Below are positions 11,824 to 24,125 of a stretch of DNA of 64,000 bases, in pieces. Source of the stretch: Bidens hawaiensis (lineage: Eukaryota; Streptophyta; Magnoliopsida; Asterales; Asteraceae); assembly GCA_021521415.1 (NCBI GenBank), contig JAIQDT010000026.1, positions 5,545,001 through 5,609,000 on the forward strand, read 5' to 3'. Numbering within the stretch: position 1 is the first letter of the stretch; each line of letters starts with the position of its first letter. A program made the position numbers and the translations under genes. The notes under the pieces were generated by a model that searched no databases, had not been told where the DNA came from, and was given only the letters and a program-made list of their open reading frames with translations.

Positions 11824-13500
11824 ATCATTTTATTTCTTGTTTTCTTTTCGATTTTTGTTGTTTTTAGGGGGGAAAAATATAAAATCCAAAAATATTGTGG
11901 TTTCTGTTTGTACAGAGAAAATTTAAAAACTCCAAAAACATTCAAATATTGAAAAATTTCAAAAACATTGAAAAATGCTCCTCAAAATGAGTTTTGAAGC
12001 AAAAAGGGAAAATGATAGTACATTGACGGGAATGATTTTTTTTTCTTTTCAATTCTGCTTTAGTTTTGATTTACCAAGCTAGCGAATAAATTCAAAGGAA
12101 AAAGAAAAAGATTAATCCCCAAAAAGTTTTAAGTTAATCGTGCTTAATGTATTTACAACTGGTATCAGTTGTATTTTTAACGTAAAAATCCGTTTAAATT
12201 AAGTATTACCGATCCTTGGTTGATCGGGTATTTTAATGTATGCGATTAAACCCTAAAATTGGATTTAATTGATTATTTAATTCAGTGTTAAAACCCTAGT
12301 TGGTTTTAATATTATTTAAATCCTTAAAATATATTCGTATCTCACTTGCTAAGGAAAATTGGGTGATTCGTTAAAATGTTTAACGAATGTAAGCCATTCG
12401 TTATTTAAACATAACGAATGAGTTTCTCATTCGTTATAAAGACATTCGCTTCCGTTGTGCATAACGAATGGAGGTCATTTGTTTAAACATTTAATGAATA
12501 GAATGTATAATGTATCATTCCTTAAAGATTAACGAATAACTTCTTTATTCGTTAAAATGTTAACGAATAAGAGAAGGTAAAATAAGATTCGTTAAAATTT
12601 TTAACGAATGAGAATCTTATTCATTGAAAAGTTTAACGAATCAGGATTATTAATTTAACGAATGAGGTCATTCGTTAGTTCAAATTTTGAACGAATGACC
12701 TCGGGCGTTGTGAAATTATTGGGTTAAAATCCCAATGTTTGACGAATGTCATTTCATTCGCCATTTTCCTATTTCACTATCACCCTAGACGAACTATTGC
12801 AAAATTTTTCAAGATTTCATACCTGCTTATTATCGCAATTGATTAACATATTCGTGTTATACAGGTATTGGCGATCTCAATGATATGAGTCTTATGGATT
12901 TTCATCGGGTGTTTATGGGTTAATTGATCGATGTTCTAACTGGTTATGAACCGAACAGTTGCACACTGTTAAAACTCATATATTGATGACAATTAGTTCC
13001 GATGATCATTGATTAAGATATAAAACTGATTTTAGACCAATGTCATTAGAGTTAAATGTGAAAATTGTTAGGAAACTAACTGATACGTCGTTGATATTCA
13101 TCGTCTTTGACTTTGAATAGTCAAAATTAATTTAATTTTTGACTCCTGATAGTCAAATGAAAATTTAATTTACATTTGTTACCTTTGTAACGAATGATCA
13201 GGTCAGATTCGTTAAATTATTAACGAAAGACTATATGTTTCGCTAAGGTAGCGAATGGACAGTGTATTTGATAACAACTAAGTGTAACGAATCAGAGTTG
13301 ATTCGTTAAAGTAATACACATTGATTCGTTACAATAACGAATGAATTCACGTATAAGTATGATTCGTTATTTGTAACGAATGTAAAACATTAATTGTATA
13401 ACGAATGTCTCATTCGTATAAAGTAACGAATGAGATGCTCATTCGTTAAATCAATATGATGTATTTAAACAGTTTGCTGAATTTTTTTTTTAAACAGAAT
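11824..13500 (+). repeat. Pol-to-3'ORF spacer with CATTCGTTAA array
   Basis: No coding potential is seen for 1.7 kb. From about 12340 to 12760 and 13180 to 13450 the sequence is dominated by CATTCGTTA and TAACGAATG words, many arranged as facing pairs. The spacer ends with a T-run and AAACAG immediately before the ATG of the extra ORF, which reads like a splice acceptor (inference). Confidence 0.75.
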
Positions 13501-16500
13501 ATGGCAGAAGAGATCTTTCAACATCCAGTTCCCGAGCAACAACTAGAAAATAATCCTGAGCCACAGCCTGAAATTCAAGCTGAACCTGTTCAAGCTCTTG
13601 TTATGCTGTCATGGAACAAGAGCCATAATATTTGTGCCTTTCTTGAGCCGAACTTTGAAGATTCTCCGATATACAGGGGAATGAATAGTTTTCTAATTCG
13701 CTCGAGAATCTACGAGGCTATCTCTACCCGTAAAGTTGTTTATCAGAAGATAATACAAGAGTTTTGGAATACTGCTAAGTTCAATGAAGAAGATAATCAG
13801 ATAGAAGCGGTTATTCAAGAAAAACGGGTGGTGATTGATGTTGGTGTGATCAGACTCACTGGGATTTAATGACACAGTTGATGACAAATGTGAGTTCGAT
13901 AGAGCATTGATCAGAGGGTTATTTGGCCGTGTAAAGTATAATGGTGATTTGGGTAGATCTATGTACAACAAAGCGAACTTATGTAAACAATACAAGTATC
14001 TGCTTCATGTATTGATTCATTGTCTCGGTGGACGCAAGGGTGGATTTGACGAGTGCCGAGCGATGCTTCAATCTGCGTTTGTTGCCCTTTTTCTTAATAA
14101 ACCATTCAATTTCTCAGAATTGGTTTATTATCATTTGAAAGAAAACATCACCAGCAGACATAAGTTCTTAATGTATCCCAGATTTTTACAAATGATGATA
14201 AATGATCTGGTGCCTGACTTGGAAAAAGATCAAGCAGACGTAATGAAGCTCGATCATATGAATGAAGAAACGATGCGACGTTTGAGATCGTACAGAGGTC
14301 AGAGTTTGGCAGATCGACCAAAGTTTAAACGTTTGATTGGTCATCTAGCGAATATTGATTATGTCGCGCCACCTAATGATCGTTGGGCTCATGACGATTC
14401 CGATTCAGAACGTGAAGGTGGTGATGGTGGTGATGATGGAGATGATGGTGGTGATGGTGGTCCAGGACCACAAGCCAAGTTAAGTTATGAACAGAAGCGT
14501 AAGCGTAAAGGTAAAGAACCGATGACGGAAAAGGGGGAGAAACCCAAGAAACAACGAGTTAGAAGAGGTTCGGGTAATGAGATACCGAGTCAGCCGTTTG
14601 TGCCTTCTACTGCTGTTTCTACTCCTATTATTTCTTCTACTGCTTCTCCAGTTCCAGTTCCACAGATTCCACGATCTCCTACTCCCCAATGACAGATTTC
14701 CTCGTTCTCCAACACCTATGCTGATGCCTACGTCTCCAATGCCTCCAACTCTGACTTTGGCAACTACTGTGAGGCCTGATCCTTATTTTGGAGACATATT
14801 ACATACTATATTGGCACAGATGCCTACACCACAGCCAACTACACCTGTTACTCCTGTTACTCCAACACCGTTGCCGAGGCCTGAGCATTCGTTTATGACA
14901 TTCAATCGTCCTCAGGGTCCAATGCAACCAGTGCATCCTAATTTCTATCACATGACTCCTTATGCTCAATGGTTTCACATGATGAATCTATTGCATTTAC
15001 AGCAAAATCAAATGCAAGCAGACAGAGCTGCTAATGAGCTAGCGCAACGGAATTTGCTGAGGCATCTTCTATCGGCTTAATGTGATAATAGGGAACTTCG
15101 AGCCCTGATTGCTGCTCAGGGGGAGAGATTAGATAAGCAGGATGAGACTATTCTTCAACTGACATGCAAAGAAGATGAATTAAAGAAGTTGAAGAATAAT
15201 GAAGACGATCAGGATGGTGCAGGGGGTGGGGTAGATCAACAACCGGGCGGAAGTTCCACACCGTTGGTGGTTGGTCTGAAGCTAGTAATCTACAGATTGT
15301 TCCATATAAAGATTACACGAGAGCCAAGCTAATAGATGTTATTCCGGCTAACATGCTTCTGTTTGTAGGAATGGATGGGATTGTATACAGTATGGTGAAT
15401 GCTGATGAGATCAAAGAAGGAGAATTTGTTGATCATTCTTTAACGAAAGAACAAATTGCCTTGCTTCTGGATCTAAATGATGATGAGATTGAGGAATTGG
15501 GTGAGAACGTGGATGTGGAGATGGAAGATAGTACTGATACAGGTATTCCTCACGGGAGTGTACCTGATTTTGAAGAAGTGGAAGTGGAAGATGTTACTAC
15601 TGAAGAATATCCAGAGCTTTACACAGATAATAACAATGACGCGGGTATTCCGTTTTTCACTACTGAGCACTTTGATGAAGCAGAACGTCGGTTACAAGAA
15701 GAAAAAGAGAAGTGTAATAAAGCTGCAAAGACCAGTCACGTATCGACAACAGAGAAAAAGCGCAAACGTGCTTTGGATGGTATGTTCGAGCATAACGTAA
15801 AGAAGATGAACAAGATGATCGAGACCTTTCGTTATCATGAACAAGAGGAAGTCAAAATAGCAAGGGATCGAGCATCGGCATACCAAATGAAAAAGTACAA
15901 GCCAGCTAAAGATGTGAGAGGTGATATGGTAGCATGACAGTATGATTCAGATCTTAAGGTATATATCATGAAGTGGGAGCATGGTATTTATTATTTCAAA
16001 CGCCCACACGATATCTTACCTATGCCCAGATGGGATGTGAGAACCCTAGCCAATCAACCGTTTGTGAATCGTGGGGACGATAAATGGGCTAGTTGGTTCT
16101 ATAAGCAGTTATTACATGAAACCCGGTTTGGTTTCAAGTTCTTCAAGCCTCAGGTGCCAACTCATAAGTACATTGATGAGATTGATACTCGCACTGGCTG
16201 GAGGAAGTTAATTTTACAAGTCAAGCCGCCGAAGAATATGAAGAGGGTTCCCATGAAGATATTTCCTCAGAGTCTTTTCACCTCGTTCAATTATTGGTAC
16301 TACGACAATATTACAGGTGAAGCGGTGATTGTTTATGGTTACGGTTCTAACACGAAGACAATACGTGTTATTGATCCGATGTGGCTAGTCAACCTATCTG
16401 AGTCTAACAATGATGCGTTATTTACAAGTTAGATCAGATTTGCTAATGTAAGAGATTATGAACTTGCTATGCAGTTTCAGAAGGTTGTTAGAGTCTGTTA

Positions 16501-16554
16501 TGCATACAAGATTCATAGCTGCATTGACTGGAAGACGAAGATATTCCAGTGTTA
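13501..16554 (+). pseudogene. Extra 3' ORF of Sirevirus-type copia element (broken)
   Basis: A sense ORF downstream of pol in the place where Sireviruses carry an additional ORF, often called envelope-like though its role is unproven. It starts at ATG 13501 (MAEEIFQHPVPEQQ). The conserved-looking core is YKYLLHVLIHCLGG (about 14000) followed by KFLMYPRFLQMMIND (about 14160-14210), then an acidic Gly/Asp stretch, a Lys-rich stretch (about 14490-14570), a Pro-rich region (about 14600-14900), a charged coiled-coil-like part (15670-15930) and a C-terminal region ending near WLVNLSESN (about 16380). Frameshifts near 13866, 14690 and 15080, and stops at 15935 and 16430, break it. No signal peptide or clear membrane segment is visible. 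Function unknown. Confidence 0.75.
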
Positions 16555-16587
16555 AAGTAGATAAAGAGCTCGAGACGAGGGGGAGTT

Positions 16588-17062
16588 TGTTGATACATGT
16601 TTTGTACGTCTCGATCTTTATCAGGGAATTAATGTAATAAGTCTAAAGTATAGGGGTCTTAATGTAAATATGGCTAAATGGGCCATTCGCTCTAATGTAA
16701 GTTACATTCGTTACCCCGTAACGAATGTAACACATTCGTCTAATTGTAAGCTCATTCATTAACCAAGTTTAATGAATGAGGGCCATTCGCTATCTTTTAA
16801 AGTATAACAAATAAGTATGTTTATTCGTTAAAGTATCTGTAACGAATGACACATTCATTAAGTGTTAAGTTAACGAATGTGGTCATCCCCTATAAATACC
16901 CTGTAACTTATCATTAATGTAATAGTTCTAATATTTTGCCATTTCTCTCTCGGAACTCTGCCGAATTGTTCACTCAACATACACACTACACACACATAAC
17001 GTATGCAAGAATTAACATGTGTATCGTTGTTATCAAGATCTAGATCTGTACAAGCTCTTTTA
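16588..17062 (+). repeat. 3' LTR of copia-1
   Basis: Starts TGTTGATACATG right after a purine tract (GAGGGGGAGTT, 16577-16587) and ends CTCTTTTA. U3 (16683-16883) carries a series of facing CATTCG words, including TTACATTCGTTAC-CCC-GTAACGAATGTAA, a 13 bp perfect stem. It shares ends with the copia-2 LTR at 44623-45054. Confidence 0.9.
16891..16898 (+). promoter_or_regulatory. TATA box of copia-1 3' LTR
   Basis: TATAAATA follows the last CGAATG hairpin arm by about 10 bp and precedes the CT-rich R region. The position fits the LTR promoter. Confidence 0.6.
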
Positions 17063-18053
17063 GCCATCCCCCTAGCGAATGACCTAATATATTAACATCT
17101 CATATGCTAACCTTTTATAGCTTATTAGGAACCAAAACTGTTCATTCGCTAACATCCCCTAGCGAATAAACTTACATTATTGTCAAAACTAGTCCTTAGA
17201 CTATTACAAATTACTAAACTAAATACAAAGAACGAGACGATTATTGATGAATCAATAATGTTGAAATTTATTCTATTGAAGAAAGCCGTGGTGCGACAGT
17301 GGACAAGAAGGATGAACGGTGGTGTGATGATATGCTCACATATATCTATTTGTGCTTCCTCAATGTCGGTGTTGAAGTCTCTCAATTTACGATGTACTGC
17401 AAAAGCTAATCATTCAACATATTAGTAAATTTGAGTTGAAAATACCATGCTATAGTGGAATTAGGATGTGGCAAAATATAGGGTTACAAACGTGGGAGGA
17501 AAGAGCACATGGTATAATACCTGTAAACATAACAACATAAGCAAGTATATCAGGTGGTTACTACAAAGAACACAGGAGGTATAACTATGAACGAATTTAG
17601 GGCTTGGCTAGGGGGTGCCCATCGCCTGCCTGCTAGACTACCGTGTTTGTGGATATGCGTTACTATATGATGAGTCAACCTTATTAAGTGCCCATCATCG
17701 GTAATTAAAGTGTTTAACTATTTGTTTGGTTTTTTTGTGGTCAAATGAATAGTATCAAAGTGCGCCTGAATGCTTAAAATATACAGTTGGGGCAGAAGAA
17801 AAATGAAGAAAAAAATAGAATTAGGAGAATAAAAGGTAATATTTTATTTATTTTGTCATTTCTTTATTTAATAGTTACTACTTTACTCAACTTTTGATAC
17901 TTTTCTGTTGACTTTAAAGTAGCTAGTAGTCTATTAAATATACCAAACAAGAAAGAGTAAATTAATCTTATCAAAAGTGAAATTTTAGAAAATATATTAT
18001 TTGATTTATTTTAATTGACAGTTTATTAGTATATTATTTTAGTTCATGTAGGG
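17063..18053 (-). repeat. Continuation of the LTR split by copia-1, then unassigned sequence
   Basis: 17063-17170 holds further CATTCGCTAG/CTAGCGAATG words in the same frame of hairpins as 1740-1887 and is read as the other half of that minus-strand LTR. From about 17200 to 18050 I recognise no gene, repeat or regulatory site. A short antisense ORF at 17149-17385 has no recognisable motif. Confidence 0.5.
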
Positions 18054-18056
18054 TTA

Positions 18057-18353
18057 TAGCATTCCTAGCTTATTTTTTATTCAAATCCATATAATTACAC
18101 TAAAAATCACAATATTTTTGTCTCATTTTCAATTGAATAATATTTTTTATACATTTATTATTATCTTTTATCTCTTCTCTACTCACAACCACTTTCGAAA
18201 AATATTAAAAAACTACATGTTGTGAATAGTGTATCCACAAATTTAACTTTCTCACAAAACATTTTCTCTCTCCTTCTCACAACCACTCATAATCATACCA
18301 TATAATTTACAAAACTCACTCAAATATTTATAGAGAACGGTTTGAGAATGCTC
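18057..18353. mobile_element. Tourist-like MITE (copy A)
   Basis: A 297 bp AT-rich non-coding element flanked by TTA (18054-18056 and 18354-18356). The ends are weak inverted repeats (TAGCATTC at the left and GAATGCTC at the right). The internal CTCACAACCACTTTC word and general layout match copy B at 34864-35170. TTA/TAA duplications and GAGCATTC-type ends point to PIF/Harbinger-derived Tourist elements. Confidence 0.7.
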
Positions 18354-18769
18354 TTAATTGAGCCAATCTTATTTCTTTTCATTGGAAAACATAACAATTG
18401 TACGAGTGTTCTGGTATTTGTATCACGCGATTATTTAAAAAAAATACATGTATTACATATTAGAGAATATAAAAACGGTTATATTGACCACTAGTTAAAA
18501 AATTTTGATTCTGTCACTCGGCGACAGACCAACAATTTTCATGACCTAAAGCGAATATAAAAATCCAGGGTCTTTTTCAAAAAAACCTCGCTCGTAATTT
18601 TCAAAATTTTATTAATTCGACTTCACATGTAGCTAAAAGAATAAGTTACATACAAAACCAAATTAGTTTCATTTCTCTTTAAACAATCTATTTTATAATA
18701 CAAGCAAGTGATTTACAATGTCTAATTTGTTTTTAAAACAAACCAACCAAAATATGAACGTCTTGACAT

Positions 18770-18990
18770 TAGGGGTGAGAAATAACCGAATCGTTAACCG
18801 AAACCGAACCGAAAACCGATGAAACCAAAACTCGAATTAACCGAAATTAACCGAACCGCAACAAACTCTTCATTTTTTTCATGTTTTCAAGCGTTTTTCC
18901 CTCTATTTCATGTATTATATGTATTAATAGTTTAATACTATCATTTTCATGTATTTATATCTCCATTTCATGTACTAATATCCCAATGTC

Positions 18991-19021
<31 letters not shown>

Positions 19022-19154
19022 TTCATTTCATGTAGTTATACCTTCATTTCATTTGTTTAAGCATTCATTTCATGTATTTTTAAGAAAACTTTTAGCCCAA
19101 GTTTGATATTGGTTATTTAACGAAATTAATCGAACCAAATTGTGCACACCCCTA
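18770..19154. mobile_element. hAT-like MITE
   Basis: Termini TAGGGGTG and CACCCCTA are perfect inverted repeats of 8 bp. The flanks CTTGACAT (18762-18769) and CTTAACAT (19155-19162) form an 8 bp target duplication with one mismatch, as expected of hAT elements. The inside has CCGAACCGAA words, TTCATGTA repeats and a TA/CA microsatellite at about 18995-19020, with no transposase. The stretch 18357-18769 shows nothing identifiable. Confidence 0.82.
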
Positions 19155-19265
19155 CTTAACATCTAAACTCTATACAAAACAAAGAAATCCAATATGAGAC
19201 AACTATCACTTTAATAATCACCCTAATTCTTATTATCCTGCTCATACATTATGTAGGGTTTTTGT

Positions 19266-21023
19266 TACACCCCGTTAAGCGATTTGCGGAAGCGTAAAAC
19301 GGAAATGTAACAGACACAACTGGTATCAAATACATGGTTCATAAAGAAACATTACTAACTAATTTACAATATATTACATCGTTCTAACATCTTTTACAAA
19401 CTAAGTGATACAATCAAAACTAGTCCGTTAACTACTTCACTTCATACTCTAATGCTCACAGCATCGATCACAATCCAAACATGTAACACATAAGCATTTA
19501 CTCCTATTTTCTGATTACCTGAAAATCATGTTAACACAGGTCAACTACGAATAGTTGGTGAGTTTCATAAGTTTTAATGAAATCAGTTCTGCGTACCACA
19601 CAGTCATAGTTAGTATGTACGCGCGTATGTAAGCAAATGTATTTATGTTTATATATGTACATCTGCGTCTTTGTATACTCATATGTATGTGTATAAGTTT
19701 ATGATAAAGTTTAAAATTACGATAAAATAGTGACTGCTTGTTCGTACTACGTACCTTCATTTTCCACGTAATATCAACCACTGTGGCCCCCCTTCTGCCC
19801 ACAATGGTTCCACGTAAAATCAACCACTACGGCCCCTCTTCTGACCACAATGGTTCCACGTAAACTCAAACATTACACGGTGTATACACAGACAATTACT
19901 ATTTTCTACACATAGTATTTCCTACCCTATCCATATAGTATGTATATACAGATATATATATATATATACACACACATACACATATAGTATTTATCACGTA
20001 TCACCAATAGCTATGGCCCCTCTTCCGCCCACAATATGTATAACCACAATATTTTCTTGGTATTCATTTCATAATCAAGTTAGTTTACTTAGTTGCAGCA
20101 GAACTTGGCTCATAGGCAATACTCAACTTTTGTTTAGTAAGTTGTAGTAGAACTTGGTTCATAATCCATAATCAACTTTAGTTTAGTAAGTAGTAGAATT
20201 TGGCTCATAGGCCATACTCAACTTTAATTTGACACTTTTGGTTTCCTCGCGCCTGAAGCTGTGGAGCTACTTACCCGTGTTCAGCGGGTCATGCAAAGTA
20301 ATGTTATGACTCCAAGATCAGCAAATATAGTTTTTAAAAGATTGGGTTTTGCGATTCAAAAAGGGGTAGCGGCGTAGCTTGTTGCCCGCTTGCCTTCTGT
20401 TTCGATGTGATCTAAACTTTTCTTTAATAAGATTTTAAATATAACATCCCTATTTTTATAAATTTAGTATATTGCAGCAGAACATGGCTCATAGGCGATA
20501 CTCAACTTTAGTTTAGTAACTTGCAGCAAAACTTGACTCATAGGCTATACTCAACTTTAGTTTATTACTATTGTGGCTCCTCTTTTGCCCACAATAGCCC
20601 CATGATCATCATAGAGCATGTTATACCCATGCCCATTATAGACCACGTTATTCCCATGGCCATTACAGACCACGTTGTTTCCCAAATTAGTTATGTTTAG
20701 CATTACATAACGTGTTTGTATAAACATGTTGTCACGTGTAATTTCATTATGTTTTATCATTCGTACTATCTCCACTTAATATACCAATCAACGATAATAA
20801 TCACCTTTCATCAGCACGTTGTCAATCATTATGTCTGTAGGGACTTTTCATATATAAATGTTCAAATAACTTATATACTGAACCGTTTTCAGATAGATAA
20901 CGTATATAAACACGTTTTTCACCCCAAAAGTTCATAAAAACAGTTTAAAAGTGGGGTCCTGAAACTCACGGATTTGTAGACACTCAGTGCGAGGTCAGCT
21001 CGGTGTTCGTTTCCCTTGCTATC
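19266..21023 (-). repeat. Minus-strand gypsy-type LTR, cut by gypsy-1
   Basis: Begins TGTTACACCCCG on the plus strand. The internal order (GGTGAGTTTCA-like word near 19550, AT/AC microsatellites near 19940-19985, CTGAAACTCACGG near 20960) resembles the minus-strand Tekay-type LTR at 26164-27861, but the sequence is clearly another family. GTGGCCCC-TCTTCTGCCCACAATGG words recur near 19780, 19830, 20010 and 20570. It stops where the gypsy-1 LTR starts at 21024. The reading frames inside are not considered coding. Confidence 0.5.
20089..20575. repeat. Degenerate ~55-60 bp tandem repeat
   Basis: Five imperfect copies of a unit containing GCAGCAGAACTTGGCTCATA and ATACTCAACTTTAGTTTAGT. Three are at about 20089-20230 and two at about 20470-20575. 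The gap of about 230 bp between them is of different character (CGCGCCTGAAGCTGTGG near 20250). Confidence 0.75.
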
Positions 21024-23562
21024 TGTAACGCCTTTTAATTCTGGTTTCAAAAATTAAAGCTTGTAGAGTATGTATAATTCTCGGGATTTATTAGGCGTTT
21101 CTCGGAAGCCTTTACGACATCTCGGTACATTAAGCCATTCAACTTTTCTTTAATAATGCCTTATGTTTCAATTTGGAGGGACTTGGATGTAACTTGTTAT
21201 TTTATATCATAAAACAATTACCCTAACCCTAACTTCATTCCAAGCGGCCGATCGCAGCTAAGACCCCCCCTGCTCGTGTTTCTTCTGCCCAGCCAAGTTT
21301 CAGCCGTGAAAACTTCAATTCAAGTTCGGTTTTATGATTCCCCATGTCTTTTACACCTTAATTGATCATATTAACGCGCCTATTGGTCGTTAAGGTTGAG
21401 TTTTGATGATAACAGTTTGCTGACAGATTCGTATACGTTTATTGTAGGGTCTGTAACGTGATGATAATCCATTGTTTTGGATCGATTCTTGATTCCATGA
21501 TGTTCTACTTTGAGTCTAGTTTCCAGAAAGGTATAATACGTAATTTTTGGACGAGATTTGAATAGTTTTTATGAATTTATAAAATCGAGTGTCAAAGCTG
21601 ATCCGGGATGACGGATTCTGGTCTGTCTTCCCGACGTCATAACCTTTTTTCGACAGGTCCAAATTGGTTGGTTCCACTTCTGAAAATTAGTATTTTGAGT
21701 TAGGAACCAAACCCAATTTGAATTGTTAATTAATTTTATATAAATAAAACCATTTTGTTGCGCACTGAAATAGCTGCACGTACCTTGCTATGTTGGAGGA
21801 ATTTTATAATTTTTGTGTCCAATATAAAAATATAATAAAAATATTTTTTATAAACCTAAGACATTTATTAAAGTCTGGTAAAAATTTAATAATTTATTTC
21901 AAAGGTTATCCTATGTAATTAAATGCATCTTCGCATGCTAAAATCTACACGTTTTACTCGTTATTAATCGCTAAGTTCGTTTTAGGCTTAACCGGTGGAT
22001 GTTCAATTGTGTTTTTGTTGGGGCTGTTTGAAGTGAGTTTTTGCACCACAATCTTTCTAGGTATGTCCCGTATATCATACTTAAAGAACATGTTCATAGG
22101 TGTTCGTTAAGTTGATCAACTAGTTGTAGTTTGATTGTTGTGTTCGGTTGTCTAGAATTGTACTTTGGCGCGTTTAACGTGAGGGTTGAAGTGATTAACT
22201 ACCAATTCAGCTCGGGGACACTTGGTTTGATGTAAGGTATGTTCAAAATTCATTTTTATAAGTTATGGGGCTGAATTGGTTGTCGGTTACTCCAACGGGT
22301 CGGTACAACGCGCAATTGTGTTTATTGAATAGTTGGTGCGTTGTACTTGCGGGTTACCGACCCATTTGACTTGTGTGGCGTCGTGTGGACTTGTTGGCTG
22401 TGTTTTTATCATAATGGGTCCATACGGGGCTGAGTTGGATGTTAATGGCCTAAACGACTCCTAAACGCGCGTGTTAGTGTTACCTACTGCTCCCGGGGGC
22501 AAATTGGGATTTCTTTATTCTCGGGAGTACCTAAGGGTCGTTTTGGTGAATATGAGACCTCGGGGGCTGTTGTGATTAAGTTTGATGAGGTAGAGGGTTT
22601 AGGTAACTCGAACCATGTTAGAATGTCTCGTAGGATAAACGGGTCATCTTGATGTCATTACTATTGATTGAATGTAAACCGACAAGTGTTTGAGTTTTGG
22701 GATTTCTTAGGGATTCTCTAGCTCGTGGTGAATCCACGTCTTGTGTCAGGTGAGTTCTTGATGCCCCGTTTAACTCTTTTTAAGTTTTGGGCTAGCATGC
22801 ACACCTAAGTGATTTTGCTTGATGAAATGTTTTAAACGATTTTACATAGGCTTGCTAGTATTGGTAGGCCTTGGAATGTTAATGAATGTGTGTATGTATA
22901 TATATATATTATAGAATGGCCAATATTTGGCGAATGTTGTAGTCGTCTCGACTACTGAATGTTGCGTTTGCCTACTTTGTGTTTGCATGCGCTGAATGTT
23001 ACGTGTTTGGGATGTACGTTTTCTCGGCCCTGAATGTTATTATTGAATGTTATATATATATATTTATATATAGGAATGTATGTATAGAGACGTTCGTACG
23101 TAAGGATGATTATTTATTGAATTTGATGACCTAACTGATGTAACTCCGTTTACAGTTTTAAAACCGTTGGAATGATTATTAACACTTTTGTTACTTATTT
23201 AAAACTTGAACTCACTCAGCTTAAGCTGACTTTGTGTGCATGTTAGTGTGAGTTTCATGTTAGGAAGAGGATGCCTTATCGTTTGGACGTGCACGAAGCT
23301 ACTTGGACGGTGAAAGGCATACGCGGATGGAAGAATGAATTTTGAACAATTTATTTTAATTAGTTTTACGAATTATATTTAAAATTAGTTTTGGGCAAAA
23401 TTTCCGGGTTTTAGGGAACTTGTTTTACGATTTATGTTTTCCGCGGAATATACACTCTGAGATGTTTGTTTTAATGGAAGAAACCGTTTTCAAGTTTAAT
23501 TTCTTTAAATAATATTTTGTATGAATACCAACTGTGGGGCTCCCGGGGTTCGGGGTCTTACA
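21024..23562 (+). repeat. 5' LTR of gypsy-1
   Basis: TGTAACGCC to GGGGTCTTACA, about 2.54 kb, longer than the LTRs of gypsy-2 and gypsy-3 (about 2.03 kb). Shared landmarks are the start (GTATGTATAATTCTCGGG), CTCGACTACTGAATG near 22950, CTTGAACTCACTCAGC near 23206 and the end. It contains CCCTAACCCTAAC near 21223, a telobox-like word. Confidence 0.85.
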
Positions 23563-23565
23563 AGT

Positions 23566-23578
23566 TGGTATCAGAGCC
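23566..23578 (+). other. Primer binding site of gypsy-1
   Basis: TGGTATCAGAGCC three bases after the LTR, complementary to the initiator Met-tRNA 3' end. It is followed by non-coding leader to about 23900. From there to 24125 no gag sequence can be aligned with gypsy-3. Confidence 0.85.
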
Positions 23579-24125
23579 TTGGGTCGAGGGATCCGAGCAT
23601 CCCCGAATGCTTGGACTTGAACTGTAAGAAAAGAGACCAGTATGCCCACCGCGAGTAGCTGCACGCCAAGAGGTAACTTTAAATTATTAGTCATTCCTTT
23701 AAATTTAAAAGTTTCTAGTATGTGGTTAACTGCCTAAGTGTTAGATTGAATGCTAATGTGGTTAGGGGCAGGGGGTGCTAAGAACGGGCCGGTGAAGTAA
23801 ACGACTAATAACACTTGATCAACGTTATTAGCAGTTTACCCTTACCTTTCATGTTTTAAATACCACTTGTGTCTGACTATGTTAGGGTTCCGTCTTTGTA
23901 GGGATAGGATTTGTCTAAGTCTCGAGTCGTTAGCGTTAAAGTTTATCTTATTCCCTAAATTCTCTTGTTCGTTTCCCATCCTCTCAAACGCTTTGTGCGT
24001 AACGGTTTAGCTGAGGCGTAGCATACTGTCACTCTGGGTTCCTGGTACATGATCCCTTAAATTCCTCGCTCCTTCAAGAATGTATGAGCAACTGTTTAGC
24101 TAAGTAGGAGCGTGATGTTATCCCA

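Larger units (their letters stand above)
1888..17062 (+). mobile_element. Ty1/copia (Sirevirus-type) retrotransposon, copia-1
   Basis: An almost complete but inactive element of about 15.2 kb: short mosaic 5' LTR (1888-2033), primer site, hairpin-rich leader, gag with two CCHC knuckles, pol in copia order (protease, integrase, reverse transcriptase, RNase H), a long spacer, an extra 3' ORF, purine tract and a 475 bp 3' LTR. The flanks GACAT (1883-1887) and GCCAT (17063-17067) match at four of five bases and are the likely target duplication. A 2.3 kb element with its own duplication sits inside gag. The two-knuckle gag and extra 3' ORF are typical of the Sirevirus lineage. All coding parts carry stops or frameshifts. 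Confidence 0.88.

Noticed and set aside
15473..15886. Antisense frames over the copia-1 extra ORF
   Set aside because: Shadows of the sense ORF; no motif.
17149..17385. Minus-strand 78-residue frame beside the split LTR
   Set aside because: No recognisable domain, no sister copy, AT-rich; left uncalled.
20233..20460. Possible structured RNA gene in the GC-richer stretch between tandem repeats
   Set aside because: No cloverleaf, no promoter boxes and no compensating evidence; could not be supported.
21219..21235. CCCTAACCCTAAC as an interstitial telomere
   Set aside because: Only about two units; more likely a telobox-like LTR promoter word.
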